Below, piece by piece: positions 52,487-61,541 of a stretch of DNA of 64,000 nucleotides. Each line of letters starts with the position of its first letter. Position 1 is the stretch's first letter. Under the pieces are notes generated by a model. The model saw only the letters and a list, made by a program, of their open reading frames with translations. It did not search any database and was not told the DNA's origin. The position numbers and the translations under genes are program-made. Source of the DNA: CAWAVN01 sp963825075 (GTDB lineage: Bacteria; Planctomycetota; Planctomycetia; Planctomycetales; Planctomycetaceae); the NCBI GenBank assembly GCA_963825075.1, contig CAWGRX010000030.1, forward strand, positions 248,001 to 312,000, written 5' to 3'.

Positions 52487-52712
52487 AAAGGAGGTGGTCA
52501 AGTGGAATACGACTGTAGTAGCCAACAACGAGGTGGTTCCGCCTAACCAGACAGCCGGCGGGTTGTCCCTTGAGGCAACCACCGACTCGTAGGATCGTCT
52601 CTTTTCTTGCTACTGGTTTGAATCAGCCTGGCTGATCTCATGCCGGTCAACAATCGATCCATCACGAGACACAAGCAGAACCCGGTGCGCACGATGTGGG
52701 CATCGGGTTCTG
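52487..52712 (+). ncRNA. Candidate small structured transcript with leader-like peptide
   Basis: After the PIG-L gene comes an exceptionally strong ribosome-binding site, AAAGGAGGTG (52487-52496), and a GTG at 52502. The next 170 bases contain hairpins: GGTTGTC/GGCAACC (52561-52580), ATCAG/CTGAT (52622-52636) and a terminal stem CAGAACCCG/CGGGTTCTG (52676-52712) followed by T-rich sequence. The segment AACCACC (52577-52583) can pair with either GGTTG (52561) or GGTGGTT (52532), which lies inside the peptide frame. Such choices are typical of attenuators, yet no plus-strand gene follows within a kilobase. Whether it is a regulatory RNA, a small mRNA or both is open. Confidence 0.4.
52502..52546 (+). 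CDS. Putative 14-residue leader peptide
   Basis: The GTG start lies seven bases after GGAGG, a near-ideal Shine-Dalgarno match. The frame reads MEYDCSSQQRGGSA and stops. The last codons (Gly-Gly-Ser-Ala) overlap GGTGGTT, one arm of a possible alternative pairing, so ribosome movement could affect folding. The same frame is open upstream to an ATG at 52298, which would give 82 residues with Lys/Arg-rich sequence. The strong internal signal favours the short form. Confidence 0.35.
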   Translation: MEYDCSSQQRGGSA

Positions 52713-52718
52713 TCTCGT

Positions 52719-53570
52719 TTAGGGGGAATCGATTTCGGGATTCGCCGCGTCTTTTTGGTGTTCCCGGAATTGTCTGAGGAACGCCGGGTCGGAAAACAGC
52801 GAAGAGATCTCTTCTCCCAACTCGGCGAATAATTCCACTTGCGATTGCGGATCGTCCCCTTCCAACATCGGCAACCGCTGCCGCCAGCGGATGGATTCGA
52901 TTAACCGCCTGCGGGCAAAATCGAGCACGTCCAAGGCCGAGGGCATCATCACACCCACCGCGAGGGACAGCGAATCGCTTTTGGCATCGGCTTTATGCCA
53001 GTAGCCGTGCGGGATGTAAAGCCAATCCCCCGCCGCCAGTTCGCATTGGAGCAAGGGCATGATTTCACGTTCGTACCGCAAATCCGCGGGCATGTTCTCC
53101 AACACCGGCCAGGGGTTGACCGTGTTCTTCCGCAGGGAATACTGCTTCGTCCCTTCGAGCTGCAGAATGAACACATCCTCCACGTCATAATGCCAGCCAA
53201 ACCCGAAGGACTCGCCCGGCGTCCAATAAAGATGCACATCCACCGCAGCACGAAAATCTTCCGCGAAGCCTTGCGCGATGCGGCTTAACTCTTCGTCCTG
53301 CCGCTCGGCGTGCCGGACCAGGAGCGTATAACCTTCCTGAAAAAGTTTTTGGGCCTCGTCCAGTTTCGGCGTCCGCGACTCCGGCCAGCGCTCTCCGGAC
53401 TTGACGACCATCACATCCGCTTCCGGCGATGACAAGATCGCGTCCATAATCTCCCACCCCTTGCGCTTCACCAAATCCCCGCACCCCTGCGGCTGCGCAA
53501 AAGGCAACCGCAAAAAATAATTCTCCAAAAACTCGGCTTTCGTTTGATTCACCAGCAGCGATTCGATCAT
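52719..53570 (-). CDS. Cupin/JmjC-domain protein (ribosomal oxygenase-like)
   Basis: A 283-residue protein from the ATG at 53570; the open frame to 53681 passes through a low-complexity repeat and is unlikely to be translated. The double-stranded beta-helix shows WHYDVEDVFILQLEG with His127 and Asp129, and a distal His188 in YIPHGYWHKA, the 2-His-1-carboxylate iron site of 2-oxoglutarate oxygenases. RoxA-type enzymes with this layout hydroxylate ribosomal proteins. Substrate assignment is inference. It has a helical C-terminal domain, as expected for that family. Confidence 0.8.
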   Translation of the reverse strand: MIESLLVNQTKAEFLENYFLRLPFAQPQGCGDLVKRKGWEIMDAILSSPEADVMVVKSGERWPESRTPKLDEAQKLFQEGYTLLVRHAERQDEELSRIAQGFAEDFRAAVDVHLYWTPGESFGFGWHYDVEDVFILQLEGTKQYSLRKNTVNPWPVLENMPADLRYEREIMPLLQCELAAGDWLYIPHGYWHKADAKSDSLSLAVGVMMPSALDVLDFARRRLIESIRWRQRLPMLEGDDPQSQVELFAELGEEISSLFSDPAFLRQFREHQKDAANPEIDSP

Positions 53571-53773
53571 TGGGTTTTGTCCGTTGTCTGTGGAGGAGTC
53601 GAATTGAAAACAGTCATTACCCGGCTCGGCTCCCAAGACCTTAAACATGAAACTTGAAACATTAAAACTTGACTCTCGCAATAGGGGCTAACACGTTATC
53701 CTACGGACGCCCGGTTGGTTTCGACAGAGCCGGGCTATGAGATTCCTCCCTTTCCGCCAAAGGATCAGCCGCC

Positions 53774-55661
53774 TTGGAGTCGGTTACGTTATATTTGAGC
53801 CTGGTCGTCGGCGTGGGCATTGCGGCCCAGTGGTTGGCGTGGCGGTTTCATCTGCCGGCGATTTTGGTGTTGCTCGCGGCGGGGTTCGCGTTGGGGGAAT
53901 ACCGCCGGCCGAGCGATTTTGAAAGCCTGGACGATACGCTTTTATTTTCCGTGGTCTCGCTTTCGGTGGCGGTGATTCTGTTTGAAGGCGGGCTGACGCT
54001 CAAGTTCCGCGAGATGGCCGAGTGCGGCCGTGCGCTGTTGCAGTTGGTCTTCATCGGAGCACTCTTGACCTGGGGCCTCTCGGCGGTGTTTGCCCATTTC
54101 GTTTTGGGCGTGAGTTGGTTTATGGCCAACATCATCGGTTCGATCCTGGTCGTCACGGGGCCGACGGTCATCGGTCCGCTGTTAAGACACGTCCGCCCCA
54201 CCGGCCGGGTCGCCGCGGTCGCCAAGTGGGAAGGGATTGTGATCGATCCGGTGGGCGCGGTGCTCGCGGTGCTGGTGCTGAATGCCGTGTTCGTCCAAGA
54301 AATCCAAGCCGCGACTTGGGAAACCATCGTCAGCATCCTCCGCACGGGGATCGTGGGGATCGTGATGGGTTGGCTCGCCTCGCGAGTGATTGTGGAGTTG
54401 TTCAAACGCCATTGGGTGCCGGATTATCTGGACAACGCCCTGACCTTGGCGCTGGTATTCGTCACGTATGCTCTGTCCAACCGCATCCAGCCGGAGTCCG
54501 GCCTGGTCACGGTGACGATGTTCGGCATTCTTTTGGCCAATCAAAAAACCACGCCGATCCAACACGTGATCGCCTTCAAAGAGACATTGCGGGTGCTGTT
54601 GATTTCGGTGCTGTTCGTGGTGCTCTCCGCGCGGATCAGCTTGCAGCAATTGGTGAAGTTGGGCTGGCCGGCGGCGGTGTTCGTGGTGCTGTTGATCCTC
54701 GTGGTCCGCCCCGTCTCTGTTTTGCTGTCCACGCTGGGATCCGAATTGAACTGGAAAGAGCGGCTGTTTCTTTCCTGGCTCGCTCCGAGGGGGATTGTGG
54801 CGGCGGCGGTGTCTTCGGTGTTTACGCTCGAGATTTTTCATCTCGCGCGCGCCGGCCAAATCTCCGAACCGATGCAGGTCCTGGCGGAAGAAGCGGAACT
54901 CCTCAGCCCGCTGGTGTTTTTGGTGATCGTGGGCACGGTTTCGGTTTACGGACTAACGGCCCGGCTCGTGGCCCGCGGGCTGGGCATCGGAGACCCGAAT
55001 CCTACGGGCGTGTTGTTCGTGGGAGCCGACGCTCTTCACGGTGGAGATGGCCTTGATGCTCCAATCCTTGGAGATCCCCGTGCTGATGGTCGATTCCAAC
55101 TACCGCAAAGCCGCCGACGCCCGCATGCAGGGGTCTACCGGCCGTCAGCGAGCAAATCACCACCGAAAACATCGTCGAGGACAACTGGACCTCAGAGGCA
55201 TCGGTTATCTGCTCGCGATGACGGCGAACGATCAGGTCAATTCGCTGGCGACGATCCAGCTCGCCGAGGTCTTCGATAGCGCGAAGCAGTTTCAACTCGT
55301 TCCGGAACCTCGCCAGAACGGGCACGAAAAACCCGTGGCCGGGCACCTGACGGCGCGTATGCTGTTCGACAAAAAAGCAACATGGAAGTATTTGGAAGAC
55401 CGGCACGCGGCGGGAGCCATCATCAAAAAGACCCCCATCACTGAGGATTTCACCGCGGAAAGCTACCGGAACATGTACGGCGACTCGGCGATTCCGCTGT
55501 TCGTGTATTCCGCCGAGGCCGAACGGATCAAAGTCTGCGAAGCGGACAATCCCCCCGACCTGGAGCCCGGCCAGGTGCTGATCAGCCTGATCGATCCTCC
55601 CGCCGAGGTTGAACCGGAGTCACTCAACACCCAACACAGCCGAAACCAAAAGCTCGAATAA
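53774..55661 (+). CDS. Cation/proton antiporter (CPA1/NhaP-like) with TrkA-N-like regulatory domain, three frame breaks
   Basis: About 628 residues when joined. The TTG at 53774 starts a membrane domain of roughly a dozen helices with LLAAGFALGEYRRP, LFEGGLTLKF, VTGPTVIGPLLRHVRPT, EGIVIDPVGAVLAVLVLN (the Asp of CPA exchange) and WLAPRGIVAAAVSSV. A Rossmann-type TrkA-N domain begins at GVLFVGADAL. Frames change at about 55034, at the GGGG run near 55127-55130, and near 55185; correct frames read TVEMALMLQSLEIPVLMVDSN, GLPAVSEQITTENIVED and GIGYLLAMTANDQVNSLAT. It probably exchanges Na+ or K+ for protons and is gated by NAD(H) or nucleotide. The last 45 residues are Pro-rich. Confidence 0.85.
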
Positions 55662-55704
55662 CAATTGATCGGTGCGGATTTCCGATGGATGAATTGAAAG
55701 GCAG

Positions 55705-55734
55705 ATTAAGATTAAGATGAGGATTAAGATTAAG
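55705..55734 (+). repeat. Short hexamer repeat ATTAAG
   Basis: Five consecutive hexamers read ATTAAG, ATTAAG, ATGAGG, ATTAAG, ATTAAG in the gap between the antiporter and the oxidoreductase genes. It may be neutral, or affect the spacing of the downstream promoter. Confidence 0.7.
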
Positions 55735-55760
55735 AAGGCAAACCATAGAAAGGATAAATC

Positions 55761-57005
55761 ATGATTCGGATTGGGATAGTGGGTTGCGGGCGAATTTTGG
55801 CGGCGCATTTGCGGGCTTATCGGACGCTGCGCGAGCAGGGGTTTGACGACTTTCGCATCACAGCGCTCTGTTCGCGGAAGGAAACCGATGCCGCGAGTTA
55901 TATCGAGCGGGGAAAAGGTCCCGCGCAGCGGCGGGCGGTGAGCGACATTCCCGGCGATCCGTTGGCGGTCGGGGATGAATATCTGTCGGACTTCCAGGAC
56001 ACGGACGATGTGAAGACCTACACCGATTACCGCCAGATGATCGCCGAGGCGCCCTTGGATGCGGTCAACGATTTCAGCACGCATGCCCTGCATCACAGAA
56101 TCGCAAATGCCGCGTTCGATGCCGGCAAGCATCTGATGACGCAAAAACCCCTGGCGGTCACGATCAAAGCCGGGCGGCAAATGTGCGAGCACGCCGAGAA
56201 GAGCGGGCTGGTGTTCGGCGTGTTCGAGAACGCCCGCTTTCGGCCCGCGGCTCGGCAACTCTATTGGCTGTTTCACGGTGGTCCGGGCGGCCAATTGCAA
56301 CTCGTGCTCTCAGGCAATGTCGCCCGCTGGTGGGCACCGAATCGGATCGTCGCGGAAACGCCTTGGCGTCATAAACGCTTGGATGCCGGGGGCATCACGC
56401 TGGATTTGGGGGTGCATCAATTCAATCTGATCCGCCACGTCGCGGGCGATGTTGTCGCGGTGGAAGGAAGAACCTCCATCATCGAAGCCCGGCGGATTAC
56501 CAAAGATTCCCAAGGCTGGGAAACCGATGCCGTCGATTGCGATGCGGACGATACTTGCTTTGCCTCGTTTGAAACCGCCGAAGGAGCTTCGGGTAGCCTG
56601 ACTGCGAGTTGGGCTGGTCACGGCGGTGTGACGACCTTCGGCCCCGGCCTGGTGTTCCACGGCAGCGGCGGCCGGGCCGCGGGCGATGAGTTCACCGGTG
56701 ACGGGGGAGACAATCGGAGTCTGAGCCAACTCTATCAATCCCAGGCCGATGCAAAAACTCGGCAGCGGGATTTTCCGATTGCTTCCGAGGATGACTTCGT
56801 ACTCACTCAGCACGATTGGCTCGAAGCGATCCGTCATCAGCGGCGGCCGGAACTCGACGGGCAGGAAGGACTCAAAGATCTCGCCTGCGCGTTTGCGGTC
56901 TTGGAGTCTTCACTCGCCGGCAGGCGGGTTCTCGTTCAAGAGGTGCTGGACGGAACCCTCGATGCCTACCAGCAGCCGTTGAACGACCATTTTGGCATCG
57001 CATGA
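55761..57005 (+). CDS. Gfo/Idh/MocA family oxidoreductase
   Basis: A 414-residue NAD(P)-dependent oxidoreductase. The N-terminal Rossmann fold starts GIVGCGRILAAHL; the family motif appears as QKPLAVTI (the EKP of the family is here QKP, Lys kept), followed by DLGVHQFNLIRHV. The C-terminal domain carries the substrate site. Family members act on free or bound sugars and inositols; the substrate is unknown. It is convergent with lnt and separated from it by a 25-base perfect inverted repeat. Confidence 0.88.
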   Translation: MIRIGIVGCGRILAAHLRAYRTLREQGFDDFRITALCSRKETDAASYIERGKGPAQRRAVSDIPGDPLAVGDEYLSDFQDTDDVKTYTDYRQMIAEAPLDAVNDFSTHALHHRIANAAFDAGKHLMTQKPLAVTIKAGRQMCEHAEKSGLVFGVFENARFRPAARQLYWLFHGGPGGQLQLVLSGNVARWWAPNRIVAETPWRHKRLDAGGITLDLGVHQFNLIRHVAGDVVAVEGRTSIIEARRITKDSQGWETDAVDCDADDTCFASFETAEGASGSLTASWAGHGGVTTFGPGLVFHGSGGRAAGDEFTGDGGDNRSLSQLYQSQADAKTRQRDFPIASEDDFVLTQHDWLEAIRHQRRPELDGQEGLKDLACAFAVLESSLAGRRVLVQEVLDGTLDAYQQPLNDHFGIA

Positions 57006-57014
57006 GCGGTTTGG

Positions 57015-57074
57015 GAGCGGAACGGCGCTAGCCGCCGGTCTTATGTGAAACCGGCGGCTAGCGCCGTTCCGCTC
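57015..57074. terminator. Perfect 25-base inverted repeat, probable bidirectional terminator
   Basis: The arms at 57015-57039 and 57050-57074 are exact reverse complements with a 10-base loop. The arm contains CGGAACGGCGCTAGCCGCC. The element lies between convergent stops at 57005 and 57083, the usual place for a bidirectional terminator. A short A-run follows the right arm on the plus strand rather than a T-run. It resembles the GCTAGCGCC-containing repeat at 20251-20279. Confidence 0.75.
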
Positions 57075-57082
57075 GCAAAACC

Positions 57083-58960
57083 TTACTCTGCGGGCGGGGT
57101 CCAATCGGCGGATTGTGTCTTGCGGCGGGTGGGCCAGAGGCCGCCGAGGAGGTACACACAGGCTCCGAAAGCACAGCACCCCGCGAACCAGTCGCCGAAT
57201 TTCACGTACAGGCTCATCCGGTTGTCGAGCGGGATGTCGTGGATCAGCACCGCGTTGAGTTGTTTATAGTATCGGCCGGTTTGGGGATCGCGCATCGAGT
57301 TCCGGCCCCGGTTGTCGCCGTCGTAAAACACCGTCGGCTCGACGACCACGCCGTCGCCGTCCACAAACGCGGAAATCCCGGTATTGACCGCCCGCACCAG
57401 AGGCGTCCGGCATTCGACGGCGCGAAACTGGGCCGTGATGAGATGCTGATCGAGTTCGCTCGATCCGTGAAACCAGCCGTCGTTCGTCAGGTTCACCAGG
57501 CAATCCAGCGGCATGTCTTTGTTCTCGGCCGATTTGACGATGCCCCGCACCAAGTGCGGCACGGTGTCTTCGTAGCAAATCAGCGGCGACACCCGGTACG
57601 AACCCACGGAGAAGATCGAAGCCGACTTCCCCGCGGCGATGCCGAAGCCTTCGGAGAACGGCGTGAGCGAACGCAGCCAAGGCAGTTCCTCGCGGAGCGG
57701 GATGTATTCGCCGAAGACGACGCGGTGCATTTTGTCGTAGCGCCCGGTGATGCCCAGGCTTTGCTCCACGAAGGCCGCCGAGTTGTACGCCCGCACGCCG
57801 GTCTGATCGGCGACGGCGGTATCGATGCCGACCAAAAGCGCTCCGCCGGTTTGCTCGCTGATCGTTCTCAATTCCCGGGCCGCCAGGTCGCTCTGCCATA
57901 AGCGGGGATCCACGCCGGGGGCGAACTTGAGCAGGTCGGCCTCGGTGAGGCTTTCGTCCGCGATGAGTAAGGGGTTGCGGTACATCGTTTCCGGCCAGAC
58001 GGTCAAGTCCGGTCGATGTCCCAACTTCACCGCTTTGCCGGTCAAACGGTAATGCGTGTTGATAATCCGCGGGGCTTCGTTGCGATTGTGCTTCAAGCTG
58101 GCGGTGAAATTGCCTTGGATCAAAGCCACCCGCGGCCCCGCCTGAAAATCCGCCTGATCCCGCCGCACGAAGCCGTATGCGACCACGCCTCCAAAGACCA
58201 ACACCATCGCCAACACCGGGACGAATGGTCGCCGGCTGGTTGAAACTTGAGGATTCTCCCCGGCATGGGGCGGCAAAAGCCGCAAGCGGGCGAAGGCTTT
58301 GAAAGGAAGCAAGCCCGCCACCGCCGCCGCCGACATTGCCAGCAGGAAACTCACGCCATAGGCCCCTGTGATGTCGCTGATCTGAATCAGTTCCACAAAC
58401 CGGTATTGCGTGTGTCCCAGGTAATACCAGGCGAAGCCAGTCATCAGATGCGCCCGCAACAACTCCAAGGCGACCCAGGTCACGGGCACCGCGAGCACCA
58501 AAGGCACCTTGAGCCGATGCACCGCCGCGCGAGCCAGCCACACAAATGCCGGAAAGTACATCGCCAAGTGAATTGACAGTGCGATCCACGCCAAATACAT
58601 CGCCGGGTCGCCCAGCCGCATCCACTGGAGAACGGGCACAAAAAACGCCAGGCCCCCGCCATAGGTCGCGGCGTACATCCAGCGGGTTCGCTCGGGAATC
58701 CGCACCAAAAGCAAAACCGGCACCAAAGCCACCCATGCCAACGGCCCCCAATCCAAAGGCGGAAAACTCGCCCACAACAGTCCCGCCGTCAACAGCGACA
58801 CGGCCCAAGCCCCCCGCGCGGGGGCTCGCAAGGGCGTGGCCCGGGCCGCCTCGATAATCTGCTCCACCGTCAAATCCCCGGATTTGGGTTTGGCGGACGA
58901 AGCGGGAGCGGCGGAAGTAACCGAAGTCGGCGAGGAGGCGGGCATAAGATCTGTGGGCAT
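57083..58960 (-). CDS. lnt: Apolipoprotein N-acyltransferase
   Basis: A 625-residue membrane enzyme. Residues 1-45 are a Ser/Ala/Pro-rich cytoplasmic extension; then about seven helices precede a periplasmic nitrilase-type domain. Catalytic positions are visible: Glu in VWPETMYRNP, Lys in the region RYDKMHRVVFGEYIP, and Cys in LICYEDTVPHLVRG. A final helix (FGDWFAGCCAFGACVYLLGGLW) closes the fold. It adds the third acyl chain to lipoproteins, fitting the lipoproteins near the start of the window. It is longer than typical Lnt (about 510 residues). Confidence 0.92.
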   Translation of the reverse strand: MPTDLMPASSPTSVTSAAPASSAKPKSGDLTVEQIIEAARATPLRAPARGAWAVSLLTAGLLWASFPPLDWGPLAWVALVPVLLLVRIPERTRWMYAATYGGGLAFFVPVLQWMRLGDPAMYLAWIALSIHLAMYFPAFVWLARAAVHRLKVPLVLAVPVTWVALELLRAHLMTGFAWYYLGHTQYRFVELIQISDITGAYGVSFLLAMSAAAVAGLLPFKAFARLRLLPPHAGENPQVSTSRRPFVPVLAMVLVFGGVVAYGFVRRDQADFQAGPRVALIQGNFTASLKHNRNEAPRIINTHYRLTGKAVKLGHRPDLTVWPETMYRNPLLIADESLTEADLLKFAPGVDPRLWQSDLAARELRTISEQTGGALLVGIDTAVADQTGVRAYNSAAFVEQSLGITGRYDKMHRVVFGEYIPLREELPWLRSLTPFSEGFGIAAGKSASIFSVGSYRVSPLICYEDTVPHLVRGIVKSAENKDMPLDCLVNLTNDGWFHGSSELDQHLITAQFRAVECRTPLVRAVNTGISAFVDGDGVVVEPTVFYDGDNRGRNSMRDPQTGRYYKQLNAVLIHDIPLDNRMSLYVKFGDWFAGCCAFGACVYLLGGLWPTRRKTQSADWTPPAE

Positions 58961-59018
58961 GGCTCAGTCCATCCTTGGACGAAGGGAAGCAGGATTTGCT
59001 GGTCACTGAATTGTCGGT

Positions 59019-60228
59019 TTACCACGGAATTACGTCAATCCAAGTTCCAGCGGGATAAGTGGTTTCGCCCGCGGCAAATACGGCCATCGAATTTGCATCC
59101 ACCGTAGCCCGCAAATCCGCAGAACCCATCCAGGGGATCAATTTGATCCTTGGCCCCTCTTCCGACCAGGACAGTTCCGCGGGATGATACACCGGCCGAT
59201 CCCCGCGGTTGACGAAATCCTCATTCAGAACCGCTTTGACAGACTGAGGTAGCGTCGATTGATAACCCATAAGCTTTCGCAAAACCGGTCGGGTGAAGAG
59301 TTCAAAACAGACCATGCTGCTCACCGGGTTGCCCGGCAGACCGAACACCAAACAGCGGGAATCGCCGGCTTCTTTGACGCCGAACCAAACCGGCTTTCCC
59401 GGCTTGACGTTCACTTTGTGAAAAACTTCCTTCACGCCCGCGCTGGCCAGTTCGGAAGGCACCAAATCCAGCGTGCCCGCGGAGACCCCGCCGGAGAGGA
59501 TCAGCAGATCGCATGAGAGCCCCGCTTGGATTTTTTGGGCGAGGTGGGACCGTTCGTCTTTTGCGATGCCGAGTCTTTCCGCAACTCCTCCCGCCCGCGT
59601 GATTTGCGCCGCGAGCATCGTTTCGTTGGAGTTGCGAATCTGCCCCGGTTTCGGCGTTTCGGAGACAGGGACTAACTCATCCCCGGTCGCCAACACCGCC
59701 ACTCGCGGCCGACGACGCACGGGAATTTCCGCCCGGCCCAATTCCGCCAACACGCCCAATTCCTGCGGCCGGAGTTCGCGACCGGTTTTGAGGACGGTTT
59801 CGCCCTGCCGCATCGCGGCCCCTTTCCGCAGGATGCTCTCGCCGGGGGAGATTTGAGAAATCGCAAACCGCACTTTTTTGCCGTCCGCATCCATCTCGGC
59901 ATCTTCAATCCGGACCACGGCATCGGCCCCGGCGGGAATCGAGAGCGCCCGTCATAATCCTTGTCGCAGTCACGACTTGCACTGTTTTCGAAGGGATCTG
60001 ACCTGCGGTGATGACCTCCAGAATCTGAAATTCCGCCCCGCTTGAAACGTCGACACTCCGTACCGCAAAGCCATCCATCAGGGCCTTGTCAAAGGGCGGC
60101 GAGTCGATGTCGCTCAACACATCTTCCGCCAATACCAGCCCCAGCGCATCATCAAGCGCCAATCGCACCGGCGAAAACGGCACCGCCCGCGCCAAACACA
60201 ACTCCAACGCTTCGCTCACGCTAATCAT
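59019..60228 (-). CDS. moeA: Molybdopterin molybdenumtransferase, frame break at about 59940
   Basis: About 403 residues joined. The ATG at 60228 shares its A with the stop of the upstream glycosyltransferase gene (TGATG). The N-terminal part has VRLALDDALGLVLAEDV, DSPPFDKALMDGFAV and VTATRIMTGA. One extra base near 59940-59941 shifts the frame, and the next frame continues IPAGADAVVRIEDAE. Later motifs are RRRPRVAVLATGDELVP, LSGGVSAGTLD and FGLPGNPVSSMVCFE. The enzyme inserts molybdate into adenylylated molybdopterin. Confidence 0.92.
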
Positions 60229-61391
60229 CAATCGCCTCGTTGCTTCAAAATCTCTTGATACACTTCGCGGATGCGGCGGGTCATGGTTTGGTGGCGGAAC
60301 TGGTCGGTGAATCGTTCCCGCCCGGTTTGGCCCAGACGTTCGCGAAGCCCGGCGTCGGCGACGAGTTCGCGGAAGGCTGCGATCATCCCCTCGACATCGC
60401 GGGGCGGGAGGAGATAACCCGTTTCGTCGGGAATCGCCACCTCGCGGGCACCGTCCACATCATACGTGACGATCGGCTTTCCCGAAATGAGAGCCTGCGG
60501 CAACACCCGGGCCAAACCTTCCCGCAGGCTGGCATGGACCACAATATCCATCGCCCCCAACAGTTCCGGCACTTGGCCGGGCGGCACCAGACCCGTGAAC
60601 ACAAACCGCTCGCTCAACCCGGCGGCGGCGATGTCTTTTTGATAGGCCTCCCGCAAAATCCCATCGCCCACGAACAGGAATTTGATCTTTGGATTTTCGG
60701 CGCAGACGATTTTCGCGGCGGCGATCACATCATCATGCCCTTTGAGATGAAACAGCCTGGCGACTTTGCCTATGACGATGTCTTCCGGCTCAAAACCCAA
60801 ATCCCGCCGGACAGTTTCGCGGTCTTGGGGCGGGTTCAGAAACGGTTCGACCTCCATGCCGCTGTAGATGGTGATGTACTGCTCCGGCCGGCCGACTTGG
60901 GCGGCGAGGTAGTGGGACGGTCATGGCGTCGGCGACGCTGATCAGCCGTTCGCACCGCCGGGCCGCCCAGCGTTCCGCGGCGATGTAAACCCGGTTCACC
61001 AAAGGATTTTGGTACGGATGAAACGATGCCCCGTGGATCGTATGCACCGCGGGGATGCCCAGCTTCGCCGCCGCCGCCCGGCCCAAAATGCCCGCCTTGG
61101 AGCTGTGGGTGTGCACGATGTCGGGCCGAATCTCTTTGAGCATGCGGATTAAGCCGCGATAGCTGGCCCAATCGTTAAAGAGGGCGATGTTCCGCCGGAG
61201 TTCGGGCAGAATCCGCATGTCGAACCCACCAGCTCTGGCCCGGTCTTCCAGGCTACCCTCTGGCCCTAAGCCCGGCCCCGTGATCAGCGTGACCTCGTCC
61301 TGATAATCCCGCAGCTGATCTTCCACGGTGAGCAGCGTATTCTCCTGCGCCCGCCGATGATCAGCCTCGTAATAAAATGCACAACACGCAT
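60228..61391 (-). CDS. Family 4 glycosyltransferase, frame breaks near 61351 and 60915
   Basis: About 387 residues joined. The ATG at 61391 gives MRVVHFITRLIIGG, then a missing base in the CCC run at 61350-61352 (plus strand) shifts to AQENTLLTVEDQLRDYQDEV. PDIVHTHSSKAGILGR and HTIHGASFHPYQ follow; at the GGG run 60914-60916 one extra base shifts to HYLAAQVGRPEQYITIYSGM. The donor half has IGKVARLFHLKGHDDVI and HASLREGLARVLPQALISGKP with the EX7E-like pair. It is translationally coupled to moeA downstream, without a clear functional link. The sugar is unknown. Confidence 0.88.
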
Positions 61392-61541
61392 CAAATCATC
61401 GCATCGATTCAGGATTTCGTTTCTTTGAATTTTAGTCGCGGGTTGGGAAAAATCTCTTAAACAAATTTCGGACATCGGGGGGTCTTTAGGGTAGCGGGAG
61501 ATTTTGGCGGCTCAATCACCGAACCCGAAATAAAACCGAAA

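Noticed and set aside
52298..52546. An 82-codon frame overlapping the PIG-L stop (TAATG)
   Set aside because: Considered as a coupled gene, but the strong internal ribosome-binding site and the lack of any recognisable sequence in the first 68 codons favour the short peptide.
57264..59006. A 580-codon minus-strand frame
   Set aside because: It overlaps lnt in another frame on the same strand, and lnt carries all catalytic motifs.
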